Positions 1 through 8,880 of a stretch of 64,000 nt of DNA are shown one piece after another (positions within the stretch are counted from its first letter, which is position 1; the number at the start of each line of letters is the position of its first letter). The notes under the pieces were generated by a model. It was given only the letters and a program-made list of their open reading frames with translations, had not been told where the DNA came from and did no database searches. A program made the position numbers and the translations under genes. Source of the DNA: Chloroflexota bacterium (GTDB taxonomy: Bacteria > Chloroflexota > Dehalococcoidia > Tepidiformales > Tepidiformaceae); contig JAPPAK010000007.1 in the NCBI GenBank assembly GCA_026705605.1, positions 248,001 through 312,000 of the forward strand. The letters run 5' to 3'.

Positions 1-1
1 C

Positions 2-1225
2 GCACAGTTCCCCCTGCACGTGTGGCTCCCGGATGCGATGGAGGGCCCGACGCCGGTCTCGGCGCTCATCCATGCGGCCACGATGGTCGCTGCGGGCGTC
101 TACCTGATGGCCCGCTTCTTCCCGGTGATCGAAGCGTCACCGGACGCGCTCAATGTGGTCGGCTGGATCGGAGCGGCGACGGTGGCGGTGGGCGCCTCGC
201 TCGCGCTCGTGCAGACGGACCTGAAGCGCGTGCTCGCCTACTCAACGATCAGCCAGCTCGGCTACATGATGCTGGCGCTGGGCGTGTTCGGGTACGCGGT
301 GGCGGTCTTCCACCTGTTCACCCACGCCTTCTTCAAGGCGCTGCTCTTCCTCGGCAGCGGTTCGGTGAACCATGCGACCAACACGTTCGATATGCGGCTG
401 ATGGGCGGCCTGCGCACGGTGATGCCGATCACCTTCTGGACGTTCCTGATCGGCACGCTCAGCCTCTCGGGGATCTTCCCGCTGGCCGGATTCTGGTCGA
501 AGGACGAAATCCTGCTGGAGGCCTGGGTGAACAACAAGGGCCTCTACGCGGTGGCGGCGATCGCCTCGTTCGTGACGGCGCTCTACATGTTCCGCGCGAT
601 CTTCCTGACGTTCTTCGGGACGTACAAGGGCGGCGAGCCGGTCGACCACGAGGACGAAGACTCGCACTTCCACGGCGATCCGGCGCACCCGCATGAGTCG
701 AGCTGGGTCATGACCGTGCCCCTGCTCATCCTGACGGCCGGCGCGATCGCGGCGGGCTGGTGGGCCTGGGGCAAGGAGTTCCACCACTTCGTGGAGGCGG
801 CGGTGCCGGGTGGACTCCACAAAGCCCCCGACTTCAGCTACTGGATCGCGATCACGTCCTCGCTCATCGCCGTGGCGGGCATCGGGACGGCGTGGGCCAT
901 CTACCACCGGGGGCTCGTCTCCTCGGCGGAGATTCGCAAGGTGGCGTTCCCGCTGGTCGCGCTGCTCGAGAACAAGTTCTTCCTGGATGACCTCTACGAA
1001 CGCGCCTTCGCCGTGCAGGCGTTCCAGCGGGGCTGGAACCGCCTGGTGGAGGTGTTCGATACGACCGCCGTGGACGGCGCCGTGAACGGCGTGGGCTGGG
1101 TGGGAACGCAGTCGAGCCGCGTGCTGCGCCACGCCCAGACCGGCCAGGTGCAGCTCTACGGCGTGGGCATCGCCGCCGGCGTCTTCATCGTCGCCATCAT
1201 CGTGTTCATCGCGAATCCGCTGTAG
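2..1225 (+). CDS. nuoL: NADH-quinone oxidoreductase subunit L, 5' end missing
   Basis: This is the C-terminal part of the largest antiporter-like membrane subunit of respiratory complex I, which couples quinone reduction to proton pumping. The reading frame is open from base 2, so the first readable residues ([18 protein letters not shown]) are internal and the N-terminus lies outside the window. Family hallmarks are the HxWLPDAM segment, the Lys-containing [17 protein letters not shown] segment, the [15 protein letters not shown] segment and [10 protein letters not shown] hydrophobic C-terminal helix follows a His/Asp-rich loop, as expected for the long lateral arm of NuoL. nuoM starts 9 bases downstream behind a strong ribosome site, so this is one operon. 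About 400 of the roughly 620 residues usual for NuoL are visible. Confidence 0.96.
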   Translation, partial: AQFPLHVWLPDAMEGPTPVSALIHAATMVAAGVYLMARFFPVIEASPDALNVVGWIGAATVAVGASLALVQTDLKRVLAYSTISQLGYMMLALGVFGYAVAVFHLFTHAFFKALLFLGSGSVNHATNTFDMRLMGGLRTVMPITFWTFLIGTLSLSGIFPLAGFWSKDEILLEAWVNNKGLYAVAAIASFVTALYMFRAIFLTFFGTYKGGEPVDHEDEDSHFHGDPAHPHESSWVMTVPLLILTAGAIAAGWWAWGKEFHHFVEAAVPGGLHKAPDFSYWIAITSSLIAVAGIGTAWAIYHRGLVSSAEIRKVAFPLVALLENKFFLDDLYERAFAVQAFQRGWNRLVEVFDTTAVDGAVNGVGWVGTQSSRVLRHAQTGQVQLYGVGIAAGVFIVAIIVFIANPL

Positions 1226-1234
1226 GAGGGTGGA

Positions 1235-2695
1235 ATGCTGCTGACGTTGCTCGTGTTCCTGCCCGCCTTCGCGGGGCTGCTGATCCTGCTGCTCCCGGCG
1301 GAACGCGCGGGCTATTCCCGCTGGCTGGCGCTGCTGGGGTCGCTCGTGGCGCTCGCCATCTCGATCGGGATGTTCTTCGACTTCCAGACGGGCGGGGGCT
1401 TCCAGTTCGTCGACCGGGCCTCGTGGATCGACGTGGGCTCGTTCGAGATCCAGTACTTCCTGGCGGTCGACGGGCTGAGCATGCCGCTGGTCGTCCTGAC
1501 CACGTTCCTGACGGCGGCAGCGGTGCTGGTCTCGTTCAGCATCGAGCACCGGCCGCGCGCCTACTTCGCCTGCCTGATGGTGCTCTCGACGGCCGTGCTG
1601 GGCGTGTTTACGGCGATGGACTTCCTGCTCTTCTTCCTGTTCTGGGAGCTGGAGCTGTTCCCGATGTACCTGCTCATCTCGGTCTGGGGATCGGGGCGGC
1701 GCGAGTACTCGGCGATGAAGTTCGTGCTGTACACGGTGGCGGGCTCGGCCTTCATGCTCGTCGCGATCCTCGCGCTGGCGTTCAGCGCGGGCACGTTCGA
1801 CATGGAGGTGCTGGGCACCTCGACGATCACCACCGCGGTGCTGCCGCTGGGCTGGGTGTTCCTGTTCCTCTTCATCGGGTTCGCGGTGAAGCTGCCGATC
1901 GTGCCGCTGCACACGTGGCTGCCGGACGCGCACAGCGACGCGCCCACGGCCGTCTCGGTGATGCTGGCGGGCGTGCTGCTGAAGATGGGCGGCTACGCGA
2001 TCATCCGCACCTGCGTCACCATCCTGCCCGATCAGGCGAACGACTACGGCATCTGGCTGGCGGCCATCGGCTCGATCAGCGTGCTGTACGGCGCGTTCGT
2101 GACGTTCAGACAGACGGACGTGAAGCGGCTGATCGCGTACTCGTCGGTGAGCCACATGGGCCTCGTGCTGCTCGGCATCGGGGCGCTGGGCACGACGGCG
2201 ATGGTGGGCGCGGCCTACCAGATGCTGGCCCACGGCTTGATCACGGGCATGCTCTTCGTGGTGGTGGGGCTGATGTACGAGCGCACGCATACGCGCGAAA
2301 TCGGGCGGCTGGGCGGGCTCGCGCGGCAGATGCCGCTGATCGCGACAGGGCTGGTGTTCGCGGGCTTCGCGAGCGTGGGGCTACCGTCGCTGGCCGGGTT
2401 CATTGCGGAGATCACGGTCTTCCTGGGCGCATTCCAGAAGCACGAGTGGGCGGTGATCATGGCCATCTTCGGCGTGGTCCTGTCCGCGGGGTACATCCTC
2501 TGGACGCTGCAGCGGGTGGTGTTCGGGCCGGTGCGGCACGAGTGGGATGAGGCGGACGACCAGAAGCACTGGTGGGAGCACGCCAGTGTCATCGGGTTGG
2601 CGGCGCTGGTGATCCTGCTGGGCGTCTACCCGAGCCTGATCATGGACATGCTTGATCCCGCCATCGGGGTCGTGAGCGCGAGGGTGGCAGGGTGA
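1235..2695 (+). CDS. nuoM: NADH-quinone oxidoreductase subunit M
   Basis: This is a proton-pumping, antiporter-like membrane subunit of complex I, 486 residues long, which is normal for NuoM. The conserved membrane glutamate is seen in FWELELFPMYLL (about residue 137). The HTWLPDAHSDAPTAVSV segment and the following LLKMGGYAII carry the lysines used in proton transfer, and DVKRLIAYSSVSHMG is the second family block. About 14 hydrophobic segments can be traced. The ATG at 1235 is preceded by GGAGGG. The TGA stop overlaps the GTG start of nuoN, so the two are translationally coupled. Confidence 0.97.
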   Translation: MLLTLLVFLPAFAGLLILLLPAERAGYSRWLALLGSLVALAISIGMFFDFQTGGGFQFVDRASWIDVGSFEIQYFLAVDGLSMPLVVLTTFLTAAAVLVSFSIEHRPRAYFACLMVLSTAVLGVFTAMDFLLFFLFWELELFPMYLLISVWGSGRREYSAMKFVLYTVAGSAFMLVAILALAFSAGTFDMEVLGTSTITTAVLPLGWVFLFLFIGFAVKLPIVPLHTWLPDAHSDAPTAVSVMLAGVLLKMGGYAIIRTCVTILPDQANDYGIWLAAIGSISVLYGAFVTFRQTDVKRLIAYSSVSHMGLVLLGIGALGTTAMVGAAYQMLAHGLITGMLFVVVGLMYERTHTREIGRLGGLARQMPLIATGLVFAGFASVGLPSLAGFIAEITVFLGAFQKHEWAVIMAIFGVVLSAGYILWTLQRVVFGPVRHEWDEADDQKHWWEHASVIGLAALVILLGVYPSLIMDMLDPAIGVVSARVAG

Positions 2696-4152
2696 GCGAA
2701 CTCGACATCGTCGGACCCCAGCTCGCGATCCTGCTCGCAGCCGGCGCGGTGCTCGTGTGGGACGCGCTCCTGCCAACCCAGCGCAAGGCGCTGCCCTATA
2801 TCGCGCTGGCGGGCATCCTCGGGGCAGCTATCTGGACCTCGACGTGGGTCATCCGGGGCGACTTCCAGACCGCCTTCGACGGCACCTTCGCGATTGACCA
2901 GTACGCGGTGTTCTTCCAGTACGTGTTCGCGGGGATCACGGCGATCGTCGTCATCGCCTCGATCGACTGGGTGGACCGGGTGGGGCGGCGGCAGTCGGAG
3001 TACTTCGCGCTTGTCCTGACAGCCTCGGCGGGACTGATGTTCCTGGCGGGCGCGCGCGACCTGATCACGATCTTCCTGGCGCTCGAGCTCTCCTCCATCC
3101 CGCAGTACATCCTCGCCGGGTGGGGGAAGGACCAGCGGTCGAGCGAGGCGGGCATGAAGTACCTGCTGCTCGGCGCGATCGCCTCGGCGCTGCTGCTGTA
3201 CGGCATGGCGCTGCTCTACGGCTTTGCCGGCTCGACGCTCCTGACCGACATCTCCGCGGCCATCAGCGAGCACGGCGCCGATAATCGCTCCCTGCTCGTG
3301 GTTGCGAGCGTGCTGCTGATCGCCGGGTTCGGCTTCAAGATGGCGGTCGTCCCCTTCCAGATGTGGGTCCCCGACGTCTACCAGGGAGCGCCCACGCCCG
3401 TGGCCGCGTTCCTGTCGGTGGGGTCGAAGGCGGCGGCGTTCGCTGTCGTCATGCGGCTCTTCTTCGAGGGTCTGGGCGAGCAGTTCCTGAGCAATGACTG
3501 GGCGATGATCTTTGCGGTTATCGCGGCGGTTTCGATGACGCTGGGGAACGTGTTCGCGATCGTCCAGCGCGACATCAAGCGGATGCTGGGGTACTCGTCG
3601 ATCGCGCAGGCGGGCAACTTCATGATCGGGCTGGCCGCGATCTCAATCCTGGGGGAGCAATTCGTGCAGGGCGCGAGCGGCGTGCTGCTCTTCGTGGCGG
3701 CCTACGCCTTCACGAACCTGGGCGCGTTCATCGCCGTCATCGGCATCTCGCAGCGTATCGGCAGCGACGACATCGCGGACTACGCGGGCATGTGGCGGCG
3801 GGCCCCGCTGCTGGCGCTGGCGCTGGCCATCTGCCTCATCTCGTTGGCCGGCATCCCGCCGACGGCCGGGTTCTGGGCGAAGCTGTACGTGTTCAACGCG
3901 GGCATCCAGGCCGACCTTGTCTGGCTCGTCATCATCGGTGTGCTGAACTCGGTGATTTCCGCCTACTACTACCTGGCCGTCGTGCGGCAGATGTTCCTGG
4001 GCGAGGCGGATGAGGAGAAGCGGCTGGCCGTTTCCCCGACGGTAGGGGTGGCCCTGGGGGTGGCGACCGTGGGCGTGATCGTGTTCGGGATCATCCCCAC
4101 GCCGCTGGTCGACGCCGCCCGCGAAGCGGCCGCCATCTTCGCCGTCAGCTAG
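2692..4152 (+). CDS. nuoN: NADH-quinone oxidoreductase subunit N
   Basis: This is the third antiporter-like membrane subunit of complex I, 486 residues. Recognisable blocks are LALELSSIPQYILAGW with its membrane glutamate, GFGFKMAVVPFQMWVPDVYQ, GAPTPVAAFLSVGSKAAAF and DIKRMLGYSSIAQAGNF. The GTG start overlaps the nuoM stop in a GTGA junction. This is the last nuo gene here; the L-M-N order is the standard end of a complex I operon. A short 7-base gap leads to ybeY, which may be cotranscribed. Confidence 0.97.
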   Translation: MSELDIVGPQLAILLAAGAVLVWDALLPTQRKALPYIALAGILGAAIWTSTWVIRGDFQTAFDGTFAIDQYAVFFQYVFAGITAIVVIASIDWVDRVGRRQSEYFALVLTASAGLMFLAGARDLITIFLALELSSIPQYILAGWGKDQRSSEAGMKYLLLGAIASALLLYGMALLYGFAGSTLLTDISAAISEHGADNRSLLVVASVLLIAGFGFKMAVVPFQMWVPDVYQGAPTPVAAFLSVGSKAAAFAVVMRLFFEGLGEQFLSNDWAMIFAVIAAVSMTLGNVFAIVQRDIKRMLGYSSIAQAGNFMIGLAAISILGEQFVQGASGVLLFVAAYAFTNLGAFIAVIGISQRIGSDDIADYAGMWRRAPLLALALAICLISLAGIPPTAGFWAKLYVFNAGIQADLVWLVIIGVLNSVISAYYYLAVVRQMFLGEADEEKRLAVSPTVGVALGVATVGVIVFGIIPTPLVDAAREAAAIFAVS

Positions 4153-4159
4153 CTGCGGC

Positions 4160-4627
4160 ATGGCCCACACCATCGACTTCGTGGTCGAGATCGAGCCAGG
4201 GGGCGTCGACATCGACACCCTCGAGGAGCTTGCCGGGCGTGTGCTGGCCGGGGAGGGCGTGGCGGACGGCGTCGCGCTGACGGTGCTGACCACCAACGAC
4301 GAGACGCTTCAGGACCTCAACAACCGCTTCCTCGGCATCGATGCGCCCACGGACGTGCTCGCGTTCCCGGAGGCGGCGGAGGCGCCGCTGGGGGAAGGGG
4401 AGCCGCCGAGTCTTGGCGAGATAGCCATCAGCGTTCCGACGGCGGTCCGGCAGGCATCAGAGCTGGGACACTCGCTCACGGATGAGCTCGCGCACCTGCT
4501 GACGCACGGGATCCTGCACCTCTGTGGCTACGAACACGAGGGTGGTGGAAAGCAGGCGGCGCGGATGCGGTCACGCGAGGAACACTATCTGGGCGACATA
4601 AGAGGGCACGGGGAAGGTGGTCCGTGA
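4160..4627 (+). CDS. ybeY: Endoribonuclease YbeY (rRNA maturation factor)
   Basis: This is a single-strand-specific metallo-endoribonuclease of the UPF0054 family, needed for 16S rRNA 3' maturation and ribosome quality control. The zinc site HGILHLCGYEH gives His116, His120 and His126, matching the family pattern HGxLHLxGYDH. The upstream DVLAFPE block is also typical. At 155 residues the length is normal. The start lies 7 bases after nuoN with only a weak ribosome site, suggesting read-through from the nuo operon; ybeY is not usually linked to nuo, so the linkage may be lineage specific. Confidence 0.95.
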   Translation: MAHTIDFVVEIEPGGVDIDTLEELAGRVLAGEGVADGVALTVLTTNDETLQDLNNRFLGIDAPTDVLAFPEAAEAPLGEGEPPSLGEIAISVPTAVRQASELGHSLTDELAHLLTHGILHLCGYEHEGGGKQAARMRSREEHYLGDIRGHGEGGP

Positions 4628-4630
4628 GTC

Positions 4631-4647
4631 TGCCACTAGTCGTGGCA
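4631..4647. terminator. Inverted repeat between convergent genes
   Basis: TGCCAC, a 5-base loop (TAGTC) and GTGGCA form a perfect 6-bp stem just after the ybeY stop and just after the end of the gene on the opposite strand. It could act as a two-way terminator, but no clear T-run follows. Confidence 0.35.
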
Positions 4648-4665
4648 CTTGTTCTGGAGGAAGGG

Positions 4666-4941
4666 TTATGTGGTCGCGAGGAAGCCGGTTGCAATACCAA
4701 TCGTGGCGAGGAGCACGCTAGTGGCGGCCGTGGCTGTTACCCCCATGCGGATCGTCATGCGCTGGTCGAGACGCTCTTCCATGTGGTCCATCTTCTCTTC
4801 GAGTCGACGGATGTCAGCCGTCGTGGCGAGTTGGTCGCCGACGTCCTCGGTTAGGGTGGCGACGATTGCGCCTGCTTGCTCCTCGTCGAAGCCGACTTCC
4901 CGCAGCCGCCGGGACGCCCTGAGCGTGTCAAACAGGACCAT
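4666..4941 (-). CDS. Small coiled-coil membrane protein, DUF1640-like
   Basis: This 91-residue protein starts MVLFDTLRASRRLREVGFDE, which resembles the DUF1640 (CCDC90-type) family: an N-terminal R/LRE segment, a central coiled coil (IRRLEEKMDHMEERLDQRM, residues about 44-62) and one C-terminal hydrophobic helix ending FLATT. The function of bacterial members is unknown; related mitochondrial proteins modulate calcium uptake. It is a single-gene unit with its own promoter so close to the ATG that the transcript is probably leaderless. Base composition is less GC-rich than its neighbours. It ends in TAA, which is rare in this window. Confidence 0.75.
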   Translation of the reverse strand: MVLFDTLRASRRLREVGFDEEQAGAIVATLTEDVGDQLATTADIRRLEEKMDHMEERLDQRMTIRMGVTATAATSVLLATIGIATGFLATT

Positions 4942-4949
4942 GTGGCAAT

Positions 4950-4977
4950 CTTATAGATCAACAACTAGTGGTGGCAA
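4950..4977 (-). promoter_or_regulatory. Sigma-70-type promoter of the DUF1640-like gene
   Basis: Read on the minus strand, TTGCCA (4977-4972), a 16-base spacer and TATAAG (4955-4950) form a good promoter. The ATG at 4941 lies only 8 bases beyond the -10 box, so transcription would begin at or next to the start codon. Confidence 0.6.
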
Positions 4978-5077
4978 GGCCTCGGTTCCCCTCCAGGACG
5001 AGCGCTTAGGACGTGTGGAATGCCTGGTGCGAGCTTCCCGGTAGGATGAGCCGCCGCACACTCCCAGGAGGCTACCG

Positions 5078-5839
5078 ATGGCGACACTGAACCGGAACGG
5101 CGTGAACCTGTACTACGAGGTCGAGGGGGAAGGGCCGGCGATCCTGTTGACGCACGGCTTCGGGGCCAGTTCGAGCATGTGGCGCGGGCAGATGGACGCG
5201 TTCCGGGACCGTTACCGGATCATCGCCTGGGACATGCGAGGGCACGGCAATACCGACAGTCCCGAGGATTCGGCGGAGTACTCCGAGCCGGCGACGCTGG
5301 CCGACATCGCCGCGATTCTCGATGCCTGTGAGGTGGAGAGCGCGATCGTGGGAGGGCTGTCGCTGGGCGGGTACATGTCGCTGGCGTTCAATCTGGCGCA
5401 CCCGGAACGGACGCGGGCCCTGATGCTGTTTGACACGGGTCCGGGGTACAACAACCCGAAGGGGCGCGAGGGCTGGAACCAGTTCGCCATCAGGCGGGCG
5501 GAGGCGTTCGAGACGCAAGGGCTCGCTTCGCTGGGGGACTCGGCGGAGGTGAAGGCGGCCCGGCACCGGTCGGCGGAGGGTCTGGCGAAGGCGGCGCGCG
5601 GGATGCTGACGCAGCGCGACGCGAGCGTGATCCAGTCGCTGACCTCGATCCACAAGCCGACGCTGGTCGTGACCGGGGCGGACGACAAGAATTTCCTGGC
5701 CGCGCACAGCTACATGAGCGAGAACATCCCGGGCGCCATGAGCTTCATGATCGACGACGCCGGGCACGCGGCGAACATCGACCAGCCGGAGGCCTTCAAC
5801 GCGGCGGTCGAGGCCTTCCTCGCCTCACTCGGCGGCTAG
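5078..5839 (+). CDS. Alpha/beta-fold hydrolase
   Basis: This is a 253-residue hydrolase of the esterase/haloperoxidase type. The oxyanion segment LLTHGFGASSSMW is near residue 24. The nucleophile elbow GLSLGG (Ser at about residue 93), an acid in the VVTGADDKNF region and the histidine in DDAGHAANIDQPEAF complete the triad. The substrate cannot be predicted. The ATG follows an AGGAGG ribosome site. The gene is convergent with the ThDP enzyme downstream: both stop codons lie in one CTAG palindrome, so the two genes overlap by four bases. Confidence 0.85.
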   Translation: MATLNRNGVNLYYEVEGEGPAILLTHGFGASSSMWRGQMDAFRDRYRIIAWDMRGHGNTDSPEDSAEYSEPATLADIAAILDACEVESAIVGGLSLGGYMSLAFNLAHPERTRALMLFDTGPGYNNPKGREGWNQFAIRRAEAFETQGLASLGDSAEVKAARHRSAEGLAKAARGMLTQRDASVIQSLTSIHKPTLVVTGADDKNFLAAHSYMSENIPGAMSFMIDDAGHAANIDQPEAFNAAVEAFLASLGG

Positions 5840-7467
5840 AAGCGGGACTTCTTCGACTCGTAGTTCGAGTGCACGTCGATGAGGACCGTGTGGCCCTCGT
5901 CGTTGAGCGTGCGTGCGGTCCGGATGGCGTCGCCGAGGTCGTCGGGCTGGGTGACGGTGATGCCGGTTGCGCCGAGGCCCTCGGCGATGGCGGCGTAGTT
6001 CCCGGTCATGTGTGAGACGCCGAACTGGGTGCGGGCGGTGGGGAAGCCGCCGGGGTAGGTGGCCATGCCGCCGTTATTGAGCAGGACGGTAGTGATGGGG
6101 AGGCCGGCGCGGACGGAGGTCTCGAGGTCGAGGCCGGACATGCCGAAGGCGCCATCTCCCATGAAGTTGAGGCAGAAGCGATCGGGGCGGGCGAGCTTGG
6201 CGCCGATCATGAGGGGGATACCGAAGCCGAGGTGCGTGGTCTTGCCCCAGCCGATGTAGCTGTGAGGGGAGGTGGCGGTGAAGAAGGGCACCATCGAGTC
6301 GCGGGGGGCGCCCGCATCGTGGGTGACGGTGCTGTTCTCGTGGTCGACGTTCGTGTTGATCTCGTGGATGACGCGGTAGGTGTTGAGAGGCGCCTCGTCG
6401 GAGGTGAGGAAGGGCGTCCATTCGGCCATCCACTCGCGCTGCTGCTCGGCGAGGCGAGCAGCGGCATCGGAGGTGCGGCCCTGGCCGTCGGTCTGGGCCT
6501 TCGCCTCCTCGATGAGCGCCTTGATCGTGATGCGTGCGTCACCGACGAGGGCGATGGCGCAGGCGGTGTCCTTGTTGACGTCCTCGGGGGCGTTGGTGTT
6601 GTGGATGACGGTCTTGCCGGCGGGGACGATCTGGGTGTAGCCGTTGTGCGTGAGGCTCGCGCCGAGGGCGAGGATCGTGTCGGACTCGACGATCCAGGCG
6701 TGGGCGGCGCCGGTGGTGGCGCGGCTGCCGGCGCCCAGCGAGAGCGGGTGGCGCTCGTCGAAGGCGGACTTGCCCTCCATGGTGGTGAAGACGGGGATAT
6801 CGAGGAGTTCCGCGAGCTCGCGCAGGGCGTCCGTGGCGTCGGCGGTGAGCACGCCCGAGCCGGCCCAGATCATGGGGCGCTCGGCGGCGAGGAGGGCGGT
6901 CACGGCCTCGCGGATGTCGCCGTTCGAGGGGCTCTGGCGGACCTTCCCGGGGGACTCGTAGCGTTGGTCCGCCTCCGGGACCTCCTGGATGCAGACGTCG
7001 GAGGTGAGCTCGACGACGACGGGGCCTCCGCGGCCGCTGCGGAGGGCGTGGAAGGCGCGGCGCATGGCGGGGGCGATCTGCGCGGGCGTGTCGATGGACT
7101 CGACGGACTTGACGATGCCGCGGTAGTTCTCGACGGCGGAAAAGTTGGGCCGAACCTGGCGCTCGATGAGGGGATAGCCGCCGGGCAGGACGAGGATGGG
7201 GACGTTGTCGCCGAAGGCCTGGGCGATGCCGCCCATGGCGTTCTCGGCGCCGGCGGCGTTCTGGGTGGCGACCACGCCGAAGCGCTCGCCGTCGCTCATG
7301 CGGCTGTAGCCATCGGCTGCCATGACGGCGCCGCGCTCGTGGCGGAACATGATGGGCCGGATACCGAGCTTCGCCACCTCCTCAATGAGGGGGTTGTTGG
7401 GGAAGCAGGTCATCTCGGCGACTCCCTCTTCCTTGAGGATGCGGGCGACGAGCTCGTTACCGTTCAT
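5836..7467 (-). CDS. Thiamine diphosphate-dependent enzyme, acetolactate-synthase-like
   Basis: This 543-residue protein has the three-domain layout of the acetolactate synthase/benzoylformate decarboxylase superfamily. The N-terminal PYR domain holds the cofactor-activating glutamate in RHERGAVMAADGYSRM. A central domain follows, and the C-terminal PP domain holds the ThDP motif NFMGDGAFGMSGLDLET ending in NN. No regulatory subunit or ilv genes are nearby, so a catabolic decarboxylase or ligase role is more likely than branched-chain amino-acid synthesis. The start MNGNELVARI at 7467 is preceded by GGAG; a longer upstream extension in frame is proline/arginine-rich and looks non-coding. Confidence 0.85.
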   Translation of the reverse strand: MNGNELVARILKEEGVAEMTCFPNNPLIEEVAKLGIRPIMFRHERGAVMAADGYSRMSDGERFGVVATQNAAGAENAMGGIAQAFGDNVPILVLPGGYPLIERQVRPNFSAVENYRGIVKSVESIDTPAQIAPAMRRAFHALRSGRGGPVVVELTSDVCIQEVPEADQRYESPGKVRQSPSNGDIREAVTALLAAERPMIWAGSGVLTADATDALRELAELLDIPVFTTMEGKSAFDERHPLSLGAGSRATTGAAHAWIVESDTILALGASLTHNGYTQIVPAGKTVIHNTNAPEDVNKDTACAIALVGDARITIKALIEEAKAQTDGQGRTSDAAARLAEQQREWMAEWTPFLTSDEAPLNTYRVIHEINTNVDHENSTVTHDAGAPRDSMVPFFTATSPHSYIGWGKTTHLGFGIPLMIGAKLARPDRFCLNFMGDGAFGMSGLDLETSVRAGLPITTVLLNNGGMATYPGGFPTARTQFGVSHMTGNYAAIAEGLGATGITVTQPDDLGDAIRTARTLNDEGHTVLIDVHSNYESKKSRF

Positions 7468-7611
7468 GGCGTACTCCGTGCGTTGCGGTCCGTCGGGCGG
7501 GTCCGTGCGGCGGGACGATCTCAGCGCACGGGGGCGGGAGGGGCAAGGGCGGGGTTGGGGCGTCTGGTACGATTTTCGGCAGATACCGCGCTCCATCCGG
7601 GAGGAACGCCC

Positions 7612-8382
7612 GTGCTCACGATCATTTCGCCGGCCAAGGCACTCGACTTCTCGCCAGTCGCGAACGGGCTCGACGCAACGCAGCCGCGGTTCGTCGACGA
7701 CACCGCTTCGCTGCTGGAGACCTGCAAGACGCTCGAGGCGAGCGACCTGCGCAAGCTGATGTCACTCAGCGACTCACTGGCGCAGTTGAACCACGCGCGC
7801 TTCCAGGAGATGAGCCTGCCCCTGACCGAAGAGAACGCGAAGCCGTGCGTGCTGGCGTTCCAGGGGGATGTCTACAAGGGGCTGGACGCGTCCAGCCTGG
7901 AGTCGCGAGACCTGGAGTGGGCGCAGGGTCGCCTGCGGATTCTCTCGGGGCTGTACGGGCTGCTACGGCCGCTCGACCTGATCCAACCGTACCGGCTGGA
8001 GATGGGCACGAAGCTCTCGAACGCGCGCGGGGCCAACCTGTACGAGTTCTGGGGCGACCGGCTGGCGAACGCGCTCAACGACGAGGACGCCGATCCCGAG
8101 GCGCCGGTGCTGAACCTCGCGTCGCAGGAGTATGCGAAGGCGGTCCCCACCAAGAGCCTGAAGCGTCCGGTCGTGGTCGCCGACTTCAAGGAAGAGCGAA
8201 ACGGCGAGCTGAAGACGATCGGGCTGGTGGCGAAGCGCGCCCGCGGCCTGATGGCGCGCTACGTGATCCGCAACCGCATCGAGAACGCCGAGGACCTGAA
8301 GGATTTCGACGACGAGGGGTACGGCTTCCGGCCGGAGCTCTCGAGCGAGGACCGGCTCGTGTTCAGCCGCGCGAAGGTGTAG
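7612..8382 (+). CDS. yaaA: Peroxide stress protein YaaA
   Basis: This is a DUF328/UPF0246 protein that limits free iron and DNA damage during hydrogen peroxide stress. The family signature is complete: LTIISPAKALDF at the start, FQGDVYKGLDA, RILSGLYGLLRPLDLIQPYR, EMGTKL, and LNLASQEYAKAV toward the end. From the GTG at 7612 (GGGAGGAA ribosome site 7 bases upstream) it is 256 residues, the standard length. Starting further upstream would add an alanine/glycine-rich stretch that is only the antisense of the neighbouring enzyme. Confidence 0.93.
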   Translation: MLTIISPAKALDFSPVANGLDATQPRFVDDTASLLETCKTLEASDLRKLMSLSDSLAQLNHARFQEMSLPLTEENAKPCVLAFQGDVYKGLDASSLESRDLEWAQGRLRILSGLYGLLRPLDLIQPYRLEMGTKLSNARGANLYEFWGDRLANALNDEDADPEAPVLNLASQEYAKAVPTKSLKRPVVVADFKEERNGELKTIGLVAKRARGLMARYVIRNRIENAEDLKDFDDEGYGFRPELSSEDRLVFSRAKV

Positions 8383-8405
8383 GGGTACCAGCCGCCTGCC
8401 AAGAG

Positions 8406-8453
8406 CGTGACACGGCCGGTTCCCTCAGCCATACTTAGTTGGAAGTTCCAACT
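8406..8453 (+). promoter_or_regulatory. Promoter with 17-bp palindromic operator
   Basis: A weak promoter (GTGACA at 8406-8411, 18-base spacer, CATACT at 8430-8435) is followed by a perfect inverted repeat AGTTGGAA-G-TTCCAACT (8437-8453). The repeat would cover the transcription start, the classic position for a repressor operator. No other copy of the repeat was noticed in the window. Confidence 0.5.
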
Positions 8454-8471
8454 ACCGTGAGGGCTGGTCCC

Positions 8472-8870
8472 GTGGGGACGTTCGAGATCCAGGTTCGGGT
8501 TCGCAACCCGTTGGGCGGAGACTACGAGAAGGCGACGATGACCGTGGACACCGGCGCGTCGTATTCGAAGCTGCCGTCCTCGCTCCTTGAGAAGCTCGGC
8601 ATCGAACGTGAGCCACAGTCCTATCCTGTCGTATTGGCCGATGACCGAATCGAGGAATATTCTATCGGACAGGCTTCGTTTGAAATCGCGGGGCGCGCCC
8701 GCACTTCGCCCGTCCTCTTCGGAGAGGAGGGGATTGCGCTGCTGGGGGCCACGTCACTCCAGGCTCTGGGCCTGATACCGGATACGCAGAACCACGAACT
8801 GGTTGACGCGAAACTCCTCATGGTCGGCATGAGAAGCGCGGACAACTCCGCCACCGGCTACCCGCTCTAG
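8472..8870 (+). CDS. Retropepsin-like aspartic protease domain protein
   Basis: This small single-domain protein has the clan AA (retropepsin-like) fold pattern. The catalytic motif VDTGAS is at about residues 25-30, and the flap/second-half motif is ALLGATSLQALGL. Such domains act as dimers; bacterial single-domain members have no well-known substrate. I chose the GTG at 8472 (132 residues) because GAGGG sits 8 bases upstream; a GTG at 8457 and a TTG at 8439 are in-frame alternatives, the latter inside the palindrome. It is clearly less GC-rich than its flanks, hinting at transfer, and stands alone between yaaA and a convergent gene. Confidence 0.75.
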   Translation: MGTFEIQVRVRNPLGGDYEKATMTVDTGASYSKLPSSLLEKLGIEREPQSYPVVLADDRIEEYSIGQASFEIAGRARTSPVLFGEEGIALLGATSLQALGLIPDTQNHELVDAKLLMVGMRSADNSATGYPL

Positions 8871-8880
8871 GACGCTTCCC

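Noticed and set aside
242..2290. Very long open frame antisense to nuoL/nuoM
   Set aside because: It is a shadow of GC-rich codon bias, full of His/Arg/Gln repeats without any domain, and opposite well-supported complex I genes.
4649..5044. Plus-strand 131-codon frame over the DUF1640-like gene
   Set aside because: Ser/Arg-rich composition typical of an antisense shadow; the minus-strand gene has a recognisable family pattern and a promoter.
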